From NCBI GenBank assembly GCA_902525795.1, contig CABZIT010000010.1:1-36183 (forward strand): a stretch of 36,183 nt of DNA. Reading direction: 5' to 3'. Source of the DNA: an uncultured Bacteroidota bacterium. GTDB taxonomy: Bacteria; Bacteroidota; Bacteroidia; Flavobacteriales; Flavobacteriaceae. Positions 1 to 7,649 of this stretch are shown here, in pieces. Both the position numbers and the translations under genes were made by a program. The stretch's first letter is position 1, and every line of letters starts with the position of its first letter. Below the pieces are notes generated by a model. That model saw only the letters and a program-made list of their open reading frames with translations, was not told the origin of the DNA and made no database searches.

Positions 1-187
1 TATAATTTGATATTTCCTTTTCTGAAAAATCATTAAATTTTTTATTTTTCCAATACCCAGGTTCTTTGATTTTTGACATAGAAATTTTTGGATGTTTATC
101 GAACAAATCATGTAAAGTTGTTGTTCCACATTTAGGTGCGCCAGGGATAAAGAAATCAGGTAAAAAATGTTTATTTAGTTTTCCCAA
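1..187 (-). CDS. Sulfotransferase, N-terminal part (runs off the left edge)
   Basis: Reading the minus strand gives ...LNKHFLPDFFIPGAPKCG followed by TTTLHDLFDKHPKIS. GAPKCGTTTL is the 5'-phosphosulfate-binding loop of PAPS-dependent sulfotransferases, and the family N-terminus (FFIxGxPKCGTT) fits exactly. About 60 residues are visible; the 3'-phosphate-binding motif and C-terminus lie outside the window. The only usable start I see upstream of the motif is TTG at 187, because a TGA closes the frame further up and the first ATG would remove the loop. That start overlaps the glycosyltransferase upstream by 13 bases, so the two are probably translationally coupled. The role is inferred as sulfation of a surface sugar or lipid. 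The family is secure; the start is less so. Confidence 0.8.
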   Translation of the reverse strand, partial: MGKLNKHFLPDFFIPGAPKCGTTTLHDLFDKHPKISMSKIKEPGYWKNKKFNDFSEKEISNY

Positions 188-1314
188 GTTTTTATATATT
201 TTATAGCAATTTTTTCAAAGTCATGGTTTTTTTCAATAAATTTTCTTGCATTTGCCGAAATACTTTTTAGCATTTTAGGATTTTCTATTAACCAAACTAG
301 TTTTTCAATAATTCTTATGGTATTAGGTACTGCGTTAATAACGGCTGTATCCTCTTTTATATTATATAGCTTTAGCCATTCTTCTTCTGCTCCAGTAAAA
401 ACAATTTTACCCATTGCCATTGCCTCCAAAGCGTTGTAACCCTGATCGAATGCATAGACCATATCCAACAGTATATCACATTTTTTTAAATTTTCAAGGT
501 GCTCTTTGTATGTAAGGTCGTAAGTTGTAATAATATTAATTTTACTCTTGAATTTCTTATCAATAATTCCCAGAGCTTCTTCAAAAAACTTGTTTCCTTT
601 TTTTATTTTATTCCTTGAATTAATCGCATGTAAAATCGATATTTTTTTAGATTTATTAATTCCATAATATTTGATTTTTTGAATATTTATTGGATTTGGA
701 ATCATTCCTAGATACTTTTTTTTGTTAAAATAAGGTATGTGATAATCTAAATCTGAGCTTATAATTCCATTTACATGTTCTTGAACGAACTTTCCTAAAG
801 CTAAATAATTTTTTCTTTCATATTTTAGAATCGGTTTATACTTCTTTTTTAAGCTTGCGTTTTCAAATAAAGGGGTTAAAATTGAATACTTTAATTTTTT
901 GGACATAGCATATTTTACGCTGACGCTGTCAACACCACAACTAAGTAAAAAAACTTTATTATTATTTTTAAAAATTTGTTTAAGAAGTTTGATCTCTAAT
1001 AAAGGTGATGTTTTAAATGAGTTTTCATTAATTAGTTGAACAACATCAAAACCTTGTAACTTATTTACTATTTTTTTAGCTCTTAAGTAAATTTCAATTT
1101 CAAAAATATTAATTTTAAAAATTCTTACGAATAATCGGGCTATCACTTTAAATAACAAGTAATCTTCTAAGTGAGATTTAATTAATATATCAGTTTCATA
1201 TTTTTTAAAACCATCCGCATTACAAACAAGTAAAACTTCATGTCCCATATTTATAAGAGCTTGCTTTAATGAATTATGTAAATTGCTGTATTCTCCTAAG
1301 AGTAAGATTTTCAT
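175..1314 (-). CDS. Glycosyltransferase, GT4-like (GT-B fold)
   Basis: A 379-residue protein starting MKILLLGEYSNLHNSLKQAL, the Rossmann-like N-terminus of GT-B glycosyltransferases with the dipping G and a helix ending in GHEVLLVCN. The C-terminal half holds KKCDILLDMVYAFDQGYNAL then EAMAMGKIVFTGAEEE (about residues 278-313), matching the nucleotide-sugar-binding E..A.G segment of GT4 enzymes. It likely adds a sugar to a lipid-linked glycan at the inner face of the cytoplasmic membrane. It is divergent from the next gene with only 36 bases between starts, and overlaps a sulfotransferase at its 3' end. Donor and acceptor cannot be read from sequence. The superfamily call is firm; the GT number is provisional. 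Confidence 0.8.
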   Translation of the reverse strand: MKILLLGEYSNLHNSLKQALINMGHEVLLVCNADGFKKYETDILIKSHLEDYLLFKVIARLFVRIFKINIFEIEIYLRAKKIVNKLQGFDVVQLINENSFKTSPLLEIKLLKQIFKNNNKVFLLSCGVDSVSVKYAMSKKLKYSILTPLFENASLKKKYKPILKYERKNYLALGKFVQEHVNGIISSDLDYHIPYFNKKKYLGMIPNPINIQKIKYYGINKSKKISILHAINSRNKIKKGNKFFEEALGIIDKKFKSKINIITTYDLTYKEHLENLKKCDILLDMVYAFDQGYNALEAMAMGKIVFTGAEEEWLKLYNIKEDTAVINAVPNTIRIIEKLVWLIENPKMLKSISANARKFIEKNHDFEKIAIKYIKTWEN

Positions 1315-1350
1315 TATATTGTAAAGTATCTTATTTAATCAAAATTTTTG

Positions 1351-2187
1351 ATGTCAGATCAAAGCAAAAAAAAACCAATATTACAATTACTGATTTCGTC
1401 AAAAGGTAAGAAAAATTTTAATTTTTTAGATGAGATGTTTCATAAATGTGATAGAAATCAATTTAGTATTTTATTAGTTGATCAGACCAAAAGACAAAAA
1501 AAATTTAAACCTTTTCACAAAAAATATTCATTTATTTATTATAATATTCCATCTAATGGTTTGTCAAATAGTAGAAATTTTGCAATTAATAAATCTGATG
1601 CCGAGATATGTTTAATTTGTGATGATGATGTAGTTTTTGAAAAAAATTTTGTAGATATTATTATCAAAGCATTTCAAAATGAAACTAGCGCTGATATAAT
1701 CACTTTTAGAGCAAAAAATATACTGAACAAACTATTTAAAAAATACCCAAATAAAATTATTCATGATTATAAGACAATTGCATTTATAAATTCATTTTTA
1801 ATTGCATTTAAAAGAAGTAAAATTATTGATCAAAAAGTTTTATTTGATCCATTATTTGGTCTAGGCTCCATATTCCAAACCGCTGATGAATATATTTTTT
1901 TAAGAGAAGCATTAGATAAAAAATTAAATCTGTTATCTTCAAAAAAGATTATATTAACACATAAAGAATTTAGTTCTGGTCAAAATGCAGGAAGTGACAA
2001 AATAATCTTTGCAAGATCTGCAGTTTTTAGTAAGTATTATGGAGATATTGCATATTTAAAATTGATACATCATATTTATCTTCTTTTAATTAATGGTAAG
2101 ATTAAATTTCATGAAATTATTGTTAAGTTTATGGCTGGTTTAAATGGAATAAAAAAGTATAAAGTTATTATTAGTGAGCAATATTAA
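1351..2187 (+). CDS. Glycosyltransferase family 2-like protein
   Basis: I chose the ATG at 1351 (MSDQSKKKPILQLLIS) over the TTG one codon earlier. The protein is 278 residues. It shows the GT-A pattern: a beta strand ending in SILLVDQTKRQ, then GLSNSRNFAINKSDAEICLI followed by CDDDVVFEKNF. SxxRNxAI and the CDDD (DxD-type, metal and nucleotide binding) are hallmarks of GT2 enzymes. A later AD-EYIFLREAL segment may supply the catalytic acid. No membrane segment is evident apart from hydrophobic patches near the C-terminus. It overlaps the downstream ketoisomerase by 14 bases, implying coupled expression. It is part of the polysaccharide locus; the sugar specificity is unknown. Confidence 0.8.
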   Translation: MSDQSKKKPILQLLISSKGKKNFNFLDEMFHKCDRNQFSILLVDQTKRQKKFKPFHKKYSFIYYNIPSNGLSNSRNFAINKSDAEICLICDDDVVFEKNFVDIIIKAFQNETSADIITFRAKNILNKLFKKYPNKIIHDYKTIAFINSFLIAFKRSKIIDQKVLFDPLFGLGSIFQTADEYIFLREALDKKLNLLSSKKIILTHKEFSSGQNAGSDKIIFARSAVFSKYYGDIAYLKLIHHIYLLLINGKIKFHEIIVKFMAGLNGIKKYKVIISEQY

Positions 2188-2587
2188 AACTTCAAAAATA
2201 ATTAATATCCCTAAAATTTCTGATCCTCAGGGAAGAGGAAATCTTTCATTCATTGAAAAAAATATAATTCCATTTAAAATTAAAAGAGTGTATTATCTTT
2301 ATGATGTTCCAAGTGATGGTTCTAGGGGTGGCCATGCTCACAAGAAGCTAAATCAATTTTTAATCCCTTTGAGTGGAAGTTTTGATGTTATAGTTGATGA
2401 TGGATCTTCAAAAAAAATATTTTCATTAAATAAGCCAAACAAGGGGCTATATATACCTAATGGTATTTGGAGAGAAATGGAAAATTTTTCTGCTGGAGCT
2501 ATATGTCTTGTCTTGGCTTCTGATTTTTACGATGAATCTGACTATTTTAGAGATTATAAAAGATTTATCCAGTTTAAGAATATTTAA
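2174..2587 (+). CDS. dTDP-4-oxo-6-deoxyglucose 3,4-ketoisomerase family (FdtA/QdtA-like)
   Basis: A 137-residue single-domain cupin of the FdtA/WxcM family. These enzymes convert dTDP-4-keto-6-deoxyglucose to the 3-keto isomer on the way to dTDP-Fuc3NAc or dTDP-Qui3NAc. Visible are SDPQGRGNLSFIE near the N-terminus, YYLYDVPSDGSRGGHAHKK with His54 and His56 in the position of the catalytic histidine pair, and the cupin tail YIPNGIWREMENFSAGAICL. Length matches the family (about 135-140). The start is GTG at 2174, 14 bases inside the upstream glycosyltransferase; no ATG is available. The aminotransferase and acetyltransferase that usually follow are absent here, so they must lie elsewhere or the product differs. 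Its 3' end overlaps the opposing gene by 14 bases. Confidence 0.85.
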   Translation: MSNIKTSKIINIPKISDPQGRGNLSFIEKNIIPFKIKRVYYLYDVPSDGSRGGHAHKKLNQFLIPLSGSFDVIVDDGSSKKIFSLNKPNKGLYIPNGIWREMENFSAGAICLVLASDFYDESDYFRDYKRFIQFKNI

Positions 2588-3455
2588 TAGAACATAAATA
2601 TCTTAATCTATATATATCGAATAGAATCAGATTAGGATTTTTGGAATTTATTTTTTTGAAAATGAATTTTTCTATTGGATTAGTTACTAATAAAAGAACT
2701 TTGCACATTTTAAGTTTATCTAAAATAGAGAATGCATTAAATATTGATATACTACTTTTACTCAAATTTCCCTCAGAGTAATTCTTGTATAGATTTTTTA
2801 AAGCATCTTTAGATTTTTGTATAAATTGTTCATTATCATCATTAACAGAGACTACAGTAAAATTATCAATATGATGAATTAAAATATTATTATTTTGAAG
2901 AACAGAACTAAAGATATAATCATTGCCATATGATTTGTATTTAATCTTTGAATAGCAATACAAAAAACTTGATTTTTTAGCCATAAAATTTGCTGAAATT
3001 ATATATTTGTAAGGCTTTTTTTTTCGGTCAGTGGAACTTTTAGCTCCTCTGTATTTGGCAAATTTATTTTTTAGAGAAAAGTTTCCGTTCAAATTATATT
3101 TAAATTCGTTTCCACCAAAAACAAAATCTGAGCTACCAATATTGGAAATATATTTTTTTAAATAATCATTTTTTTTTGGCTTAGAATCAACATCTAGAAA
3201 AATAAGCCAATCGTATTGAGCTTTTTCGGCTAGAAAAATCCTATTTTGAATTCTACCTATATTTTTTTTTAATTCTATAAATTTTGAATTAGTCAGTAAA
3301 TTTATTTTTTGATTTTCCTCATTTTTTAAAGAAAATGATCCATCATCAGAACATATTATTTCAAAATTAACATCAAGTAAAAGAGCTTGTTTTTCTAATA
3401 TCAGTGCAAGTGGATATGCATTAAAATTATGACAGGGAATTAGTATAGAAATCAT
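2574..3455 (-). CDS. Glycosyltransferase family 2
   Basis: A 293-residue GT-A enzyme. It starts MISILIPCHNFNAYPLALIL, the classic GT2 opening. It then has NFEIICSDDGS (nucleotide binding), NIGRIQNRIFLAEKAQYDW and LIFLDVDSKPK, which holds the DxD motif. A basic C-terminal region with a hydrophobic stretch (KMCKVLLLVTNPIEKFIF) may associate with the membrane. Its ATG overlaps the ftsE-like stop by four bases (ATGA), so it is the third gene of a namZ - ftsE - GT2 operon rather than part of the rightward polysaccharide genes. The substrate is unknown. Confidence 0.82.
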   Translation of the reverse strand: MISILIPCHNFNAYPLALILEKQALLLDVNFEIICSDDGSFSLKNEENQKINLLTNSKFIELKKNIGRIQNRIFLAEKAQYDWLIFLDVDSKPKKNDYLKKYISNIGSSDFVFGGNEFKYNLNGNFSLKNKFAKYRGAKSSTDRKKKPYKYIISANFMAKKSSFLYCYSKIKYKSYGNDYIFSSVLQNNNILIHHIDNFTVVSVNDDNEQFIQKSKDALKNLYKNYSEGNLSKSSISIFNAFSILDKLKMCKVLLLVTNPIEKFIFKKINSKNPNLILFDIYRLRYLCSIKYS

Positions 3456-4156
3456 TTGTATATATTATCCAACTTTAAATTTTTCTTTTCAATAAATTCA
3501 ATGTTACCATTAGTACATTTCATAAATCTGTTTCCATACCTTTTTAATAATTCAAAATCATGTGTTGCAACTAATATTGTATTACCATTTATATTAATTT
3601 CTTTTAAAATTTCCATTATTTCAATACTGCTCATGGGGTCTAAATTTCCAGTAGGTTCATCAGCAATAATAATTTCTGGGTTATTAAGTAAAGCTCTACA
3701 AATAGCAACTTTTTGGATTTCGCCACCAGATAATTGACTGGTAAGTTTATTTTTTAATTTGGTTATATGTACTTTTGCTAAACATTCAATAATCCTTTCT
3801 TTAATTAATTCTTTATTTTTCCAACCAGTAGACCTTAATACAAACACGAGATTATTATAGATATTTCTATCATTTAATAACTTAAAATCTTGGAATATTA
3901 TTCCAATTCTCCTTCTTAAAACAGGTATTTTATCATTTTTTAATTTACATAGATTGAAATCAGAAATAAATGCATCACCTTCAATTATTTTTTTTTCTCC
4001 ATATATTGACTTTAACAAAGATGATTTTCCAGAACCAGTTTTTCCAATTAGAAAAACAAATTCCCCCTTTTTAATTGAAAAATTTACATCATTAAAATAC
4101 TTTTGGCTATCAATTTGAATGGTTACGTTCTTAAAATCAACTAGTTGTCTTTGCAT
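3452..4156 (-). CDS. ftsE: FtsE-type ABC transporter ATP-binding protein
   Basis: A 234-residue ABC ATPase with Walker A GKTGSGKS (residues 38-45), Q-loop FQDFKLL, signature LSGGE and Walker B IIIADEPTGNLD followed by the H-loop ATHD. The RRRIGIIFQDFKLL and DEPTGNLDP wording is that of FtsE, which with FtsX controls peptidoglycan hydrolases at the division septum. LolD/MacB-type ATPases share much of this, so FtsE is a best match rather than proof. No FtsX gene is adjacent. The permease at 5339 has LolC/E features and is transcribed the other way. It sits three bases downstream of namZ, a muramidase, which fits an envelope-remodelling operon. Confidence 0.8.
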   Translation of the reverse strand: MQRQLVDFKNVTIQIDSQKYFNDVNFSIKKGEFVFLIGKTGSGKSSLLKSIYGEKKIIEGDAFISDFNLCKLKNDKIPVLRRRIGIIFQDFKLLNDRNIYNNLVFVLRSTGWKNKELIKERIIECLAKVHITKLKNKLTSQLSGGEIQKVAICRALLNNPEIIIADEPTGNLDPMSSIEIMEILKEININGNTILVATHDFELLKRYGNRFMKCTNGNIEFIEKKNLKLDNIYK

Positions 4157-4159
4157 GTC

Positions 4160-5353
4160 TTAATATAAAAAGTATTTTTTTCTTATTTTTTTAAATTTAT
4201 TAATTCCTTTGGTCCATTCCTTTTTTATGTCATCACTACTTTTACCTAAAACAATATTATTTTTAAGATTTTCATCCCCCGAAAGTTTAATAAAATAACT
4301 ATTAAAAAAATTAGTTTTATCTGATGATCCGTTATATGCATCAATAACATAGTTAAGATTAATTTCATTCAAAATTTTTTCTGATCTTAAATCTTTTCCA
4401 TAGCATATTTTGTTTTCATTTTTCGGGTACTTAGATCCAATATTTTTTTTTGGAGTAAAATAGAATTTATTTGTTTTCTTATTTAGATTTGGGCTTCCAT
4501 AAATTTGAAATTGAAGATTTGTTCCTCTGCCAACACTTACATTCGTACCTTCAAAAAGACATAGAGAGGGATAAAGATTAATTGCTTTAGAGTTAGGTAA
4601 ATTTGGTGATGGAGGTATGGGAAGTTTATATATTTTATTACGATCATAATTTTTTAATTTAATAACAGTCAAGTCTACTTTTTTATTTATTCCAAGCCAA
4701 TCTTCTCCGTCAATCATATTTGCGTATTCCCCAATTGTTAAGCCATATACAACAGGTACAGGGTGTAATCCTACAAAACTCTTATTTTTGAGATCTAATA
4801 TTGGACCATCTACATAATGTGAATTTGGATTTGGTCTGTCAAATATTATAATTGGAATATCACTTACCGTAGATGCTAACATCGCATAGTGTAGTATTGA
4901 AAGATGAGTGTAAAACCTAACACCCACATCTTGAAGATCAAAAATTAAAATATCAATATCATTTAGGTCTTCGGATCTGATTTCTCCATAATTTCTATGT
5001 TTTCCATGCAATGAAATAATTTGTAATCCATAATTCTCATCAATTTCGTCATTTATATTTTCACCATTTGGTTTAGTGCCTCTAAATCCATGCTCAGGTG
5101 CAAATATTTTTTTGATGTTATAATTTAAACTTATCAAACTATCAATCAGGTGGGTATGTTCACCGCTTTCTTTAAAAATTACCGAAGTATGATTAGCAAT
5201 GATACCAATTCTTTTATTTTTGATAATATTTTGGTATTCTAATATTTGGTTTGCGCCAACAATAACATTAGATTTATTTCTTTTATGATCACTGCCAAAA
5301 GAAAAAACTGAAATTGACAAAGCATAAATTATAAGATTTTGAATCTTGAGCAT
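4160..5353 (-). CDS. namZ: DUF1343 exo-beta-N-acetylmuramidase, NamZ-like
   Basis: A 397-residue protein of the DUF1343 family (PF07075), whose studied members (NamZ) remove terminal MurNAc from peptidoglycan fragments. MLKIQNLIIYALSISVFSFG is a signal peptide, so it acts in the periplasm or is lipidated or exported. Family landmarks are IGIIANHTSV, the conserved KKIFAPEHGFRG (about 81-92), FDLQDVGVRFYTH (about 138-150), IFDRPNPN and the PPSPNLPN loop with FEGTNVSVGRGT. Length is typical. The ATG at 5353 lies inside the 5' end of the divergently transcribed permease gene, so its promoter must lie within that gene. It leads an operon with ftsE and a GT2 gene. Recycling of cell-wall fragments is the likely role. 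Confidence 0.88.
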   Translation of the reverse strand: MLKIQNLIIYALSISVFSFGSDHKRNKSNVIVGANQILEYQNIIKNKRIGIIANHTSVIFKESGEHTHLIDSLISLNYNIKKIFAPEHGFRGTKPNGENINDEIDENYGLQIISLHGKHRNYGEIRSEDLNDIDILIFDLQDVGVRFYTHLSILHYAMLASTVSDIPIIIFDRPNPNSHYVDGPILDLKNKSFVGLHPVPVVYGLTIGEYANMIDGEDWLGINKKVDLTVIKLKNYDRNKIYKLPIPPSPNLPNSKAINLYPSLCLFEGTNVSVGRGTNLQFQIYGSPNLNKKTNKFYFTPKKNIGSKYPKNENKICYGKDLRSEKILNEINLNYVIDAYNGSSDKTNFFNSYFIKLSGDENLKNNIVLGKSSDDIKKEWTKGINKFKKIRKKYFLY

Positions 5354-6571
5354 TTTTTAGCGAAACGAATAATTAAGAGTATTCCAAATAAAAATACTAT
5401 TTCAATTCCAATAATAAAAATAGGAATTTCTGCAATCTCTTTAAGTCTTATTATTATTGTTTTTTCAATGGCGGTTACAAAAGGGATGCAAAATGAGATA
5501 AAGAGTAAAATATTTTCATTGAACGGTTTTTTAAAAATCCAGAGTTATGGAAACTTTGAATTGGGTTCTAAGCTAAGACCTATATCTCCTGATAGTATAT
5601 TACTGGCAAAAATTATTCAAAAACCTGAGGTTCAGAAAATTGAAAAAATTATTGAGGAGTTTTGTATTGTAAGAACTTCAACTGAATTTGATGCAATAAT
5701 TTTTAAGGGCGTTAATTCTAACTATGATTTTTCAAGAATAAAGAAGTACATAATTAGTGGAACTTCTCCAAAGATCAATAATAAGTATTCAAAAGAGGTA
5801 TTAATTTCAAAAAGTACTGCAACAAGACTTAATATTGATTTGGGTCAAAAAATTGAAATTTTATTTTCAAGGCAATCACAAAAAAACCCCTTTGTTTCAG
5901 TCTTTGTTGTTTCGGGTATTTTGGACACAGGGTTCAAAGAAATGGATGAAATGTTTTTACTTGGTGATTATACACATATTCAAAGAATCAATAATTGGGA
6001 AGAAAATGAAGTTGGATCTTTGGAAATTCATTTAACAAGTCTATATGATAATGAAAATTTTTCAAATGAAATATATAATGAAACAAGCTCAGATTATGAT
6101 ATTATAACAACTTCTGATAATTTTTTTTCTGTATTTGAGTGGATTAAATTATTTGACAAAAATAATTTAATCATAATTTTCATAATGAGTTTCATTGGAG
6201 TGATCAATATTATTTCAATTATTATTATTTTAATTTTAGAAAAAGTTAATTTAATTGGACTCTTGAAAGCACTTGGTGCGACAGAAAATTCAATAAGAAA
6301 ATATTATTTTTACATTGCATCTTTTTTAATTTCAAAAGGGTTGTTAATAGGAAATTTAATTTCTGTACTTATAATTTTTTTTCAAAAAAAATTTAAAATA
6401 ATCAAATTAGATCCTAGTATTTACTACGTTGATTTTTTACCTCTCGAAATCACTTTTATGGAATATGTTTTTGCTAATTTTTTTGTATTTATAATTTGCT
6501 TAATTTCAATTTTTATCCCTGTTAGCGCAATTTCAAAAATTGTTCCTAGAAGTACAATTAAATTTGATTAA
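5339..6571 (+). CDS. LolC/LolE-like ABC transporter permease (FtsX superfamily)
   Basis: A 410-residue permease starting MNLEHFLAKRIIKS, the usual start of Bacteroidota LolC/E proteins. That supports the TTG at 5339; a TGA lies in frame 22 bases upstream and no ATG is near. One membrane span sits around residues 25-50 (PIIKIGISAISLSLIIIVFS). A large periplasmic domain of about 220 residues follows, then three spans (NLIIIFIMSFIGVINIISII; YYFYIASFLISKGLL; YVFANFFVFIICLISIFIP). Between them lies LIGLLKALGATENSIRKYY, the coupling helix that contacts the ATPase. The probable role is lipoprotein release or a related export function. The ATPase partner is not adjacent in the same operon. Confidence 0.82.
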   Translation: MNLEHFLAKRIIKSIPNKNTISIPIIKIGISAISLSLIIIVFSMAVTKGMQNEIKSKIFSLNGFLKIQSYGNFELGSKLRPISPDSILLAKIIQKPEVQKIEKIIEEFCIVRTSTEFDAIIFKGVNSNYDFSRIKKYIISGTSPKINNKYSKEVLISKSTATRLNIDLGQKIEILFSRQSQKNPFVSVFVVSGILDTGFKEMDEMFLLGDYTHIQRINNWEENEVGSLEIHLTSLYDNENFSNEIYNETSSDYDIITTSDNFFSVFEWIKLFDKNNLIIIFIMSFIGVINIISIIIILILEKVNLIGLLKALGATENSIRKYYFYIASFLISKGLLIGNLISVLIIFFQKKFKIIKLDPSIYYVDFLPLEITFMEYVFANFFVFIICLISIFIPVSAISKIVPRSTIKFD

Positions 6572-6598
6572 TCAAAGTAAAATATAATTCTTATAATT

Positions 6599-6606
6599 TA
6601 TATTTG
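6599..6606 (+). promoter_or_regulatory. Bacteroidota -7 box TATATTTG, upstream of the CBS-type gene
   Basis: TATATTTG matches the Bacteroidota consensus TAnnTTTG. It ends only eight bases before the ATG at 6615, so the transcript would start at or just before the start codon. No clear -33 TTG at the right spacing was found, which lowers confidence. Confidence 0.5.
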
Positions 6607-6614
6607 TTAACTAT

Positions 6615-7592
6615 ATGAAATACTTTGATAACCTTACAGAATCAATCGGTAATACGCCAATGGTAGTTTTAAATAAAATTACCAATGAACTGCCATGTAA
6701 AGTTTATGCAAAGTACGAAACCTTTAATCCCGGAAATTCTGTAAAAGATCGAATTGGTTTAAAGATGATAATTGATGCTGAAAATAAAGGTTTATTGAAA
6801 CCGGGAGGAACTATCATTGAGGGAACTTCTGGCAATACTGGTTTGGGTTTGGCAATTGTTGCAATTACCAGGGGATATAAATGTATTTTTGTAACATCTG
6901 ATAAGCAGTCACAAGAAAAAATTGATATTCTCAAGCTTCATGGAGCTAAGGTTGTTATTTGCCCAACAAATGTGGAAGCAGAAGATCCAAGATCTTACTA
7001 TTCTGTTTCTAAAAAACTTGCTGATGAAGTCCCAAATTCATGGTATGTAAATCAATATGATAATCCTAGTAATCCAATGGGACATTATGAATCAACTGGG
7101 CCTGAAATTTGGGATCAGACTGGTGGTCAGGTTACGCACTTTGTTGTTGGAGTAGGCACAGGTGGTACAATATCAGGAGTTGGAAAATTCTTGAAAGAAA
7201 AAAATAATAAAATAAAGATTTGGGGTGTTGATGCATATGGCTCTGTTCTTAAGAAATATCATGAAACCGGAATATTTGATAAAAATGAAATTTACCCATA
7301 TGTAACTGAGGGAATTGGAGAAGACATGATTCCTCAGAATATTGATTTTGATATAATAGATGGATTCACTAAAGTGACTGACAAAGATGCGGCAATATAT
7401 TGTAGAAAATTATTAAAGGATGAGGGAATGTTTCTTGGCAACTCTGCTGGAGCAGCAATAAAGGGTGTTTTACAACTAAAGGAAAATTTTAATTCTGAAG
7501 ACTTAGTAGTGGTTTTATTTCATGATCATGGTAGCAGATATTTAAAAAAAATTTATAATGATGATTGGATGCGCGATATGGGTTACATGTAA
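6615..7592 (+). CDS. PLP-dependent cystathionine beta-synthase / cysteine synthase
   Basis: A 325-residue fold-type II PLP enzyme. It has IGNTPMVVLN, the PLP lysine in NPGNSVKDR (Lys44), the substrate loop EGTSGNTG (69-76), the phosphate-binding GVGTGGT (179-185) and GNSAGAA (275-281), where Ser277 contacts the pyridine nitrogen. The middle (KIDILKLHGAKVVICPTNVE; QYDNPSNPMGHYESTGPEIW) and the tail (HDHGSRYLKKIYNDDWM) resemble the catalytic core of cystathionine beta-synthase more than CysK, and there is no regulatory CBS-domain pair. It could make cystathionine from serine and homocysteine, or act as O-acetylserine sulfhydrylase; sequence alone does not settle this. It stands alone with its own promoter-like box. 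Confidence 0.87.
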   Translation: MKYFDNLTESIGNTPMVVLNKITNELPCKVYAKYETFNPGNSVKDRIGLKMIIDAENKGLLKPGGTIIEGTSGNTGLGLAIVAITRGYKCIFVTSDKQSQEKIDILKLHGAKVVICPTNVEAEDPRSYYSVSKKLADEVPNSWYVNQYDNPSNPMGHYESTGPEIWDQTGGQVTHFVVGVGTGGTISGVGKFLKEKNNKIKIWGVDAYGSVLKKYHETGIFDKNEIYPYVTEGIGEDMIPQNIDFDIIDGFTKVTDKDAAIYCRKLLKDEGMFLGNSAGAAIKGVLQLKENFNSEDLVVVLFHDHGSRYLKKIYNDDWMRDMGYM

Positions 7593-7649
7593 TTTAATTT
7601 TTATAAATCTATTTTTTTCCTCATATTGTTCAACATTAAATAACCAACC

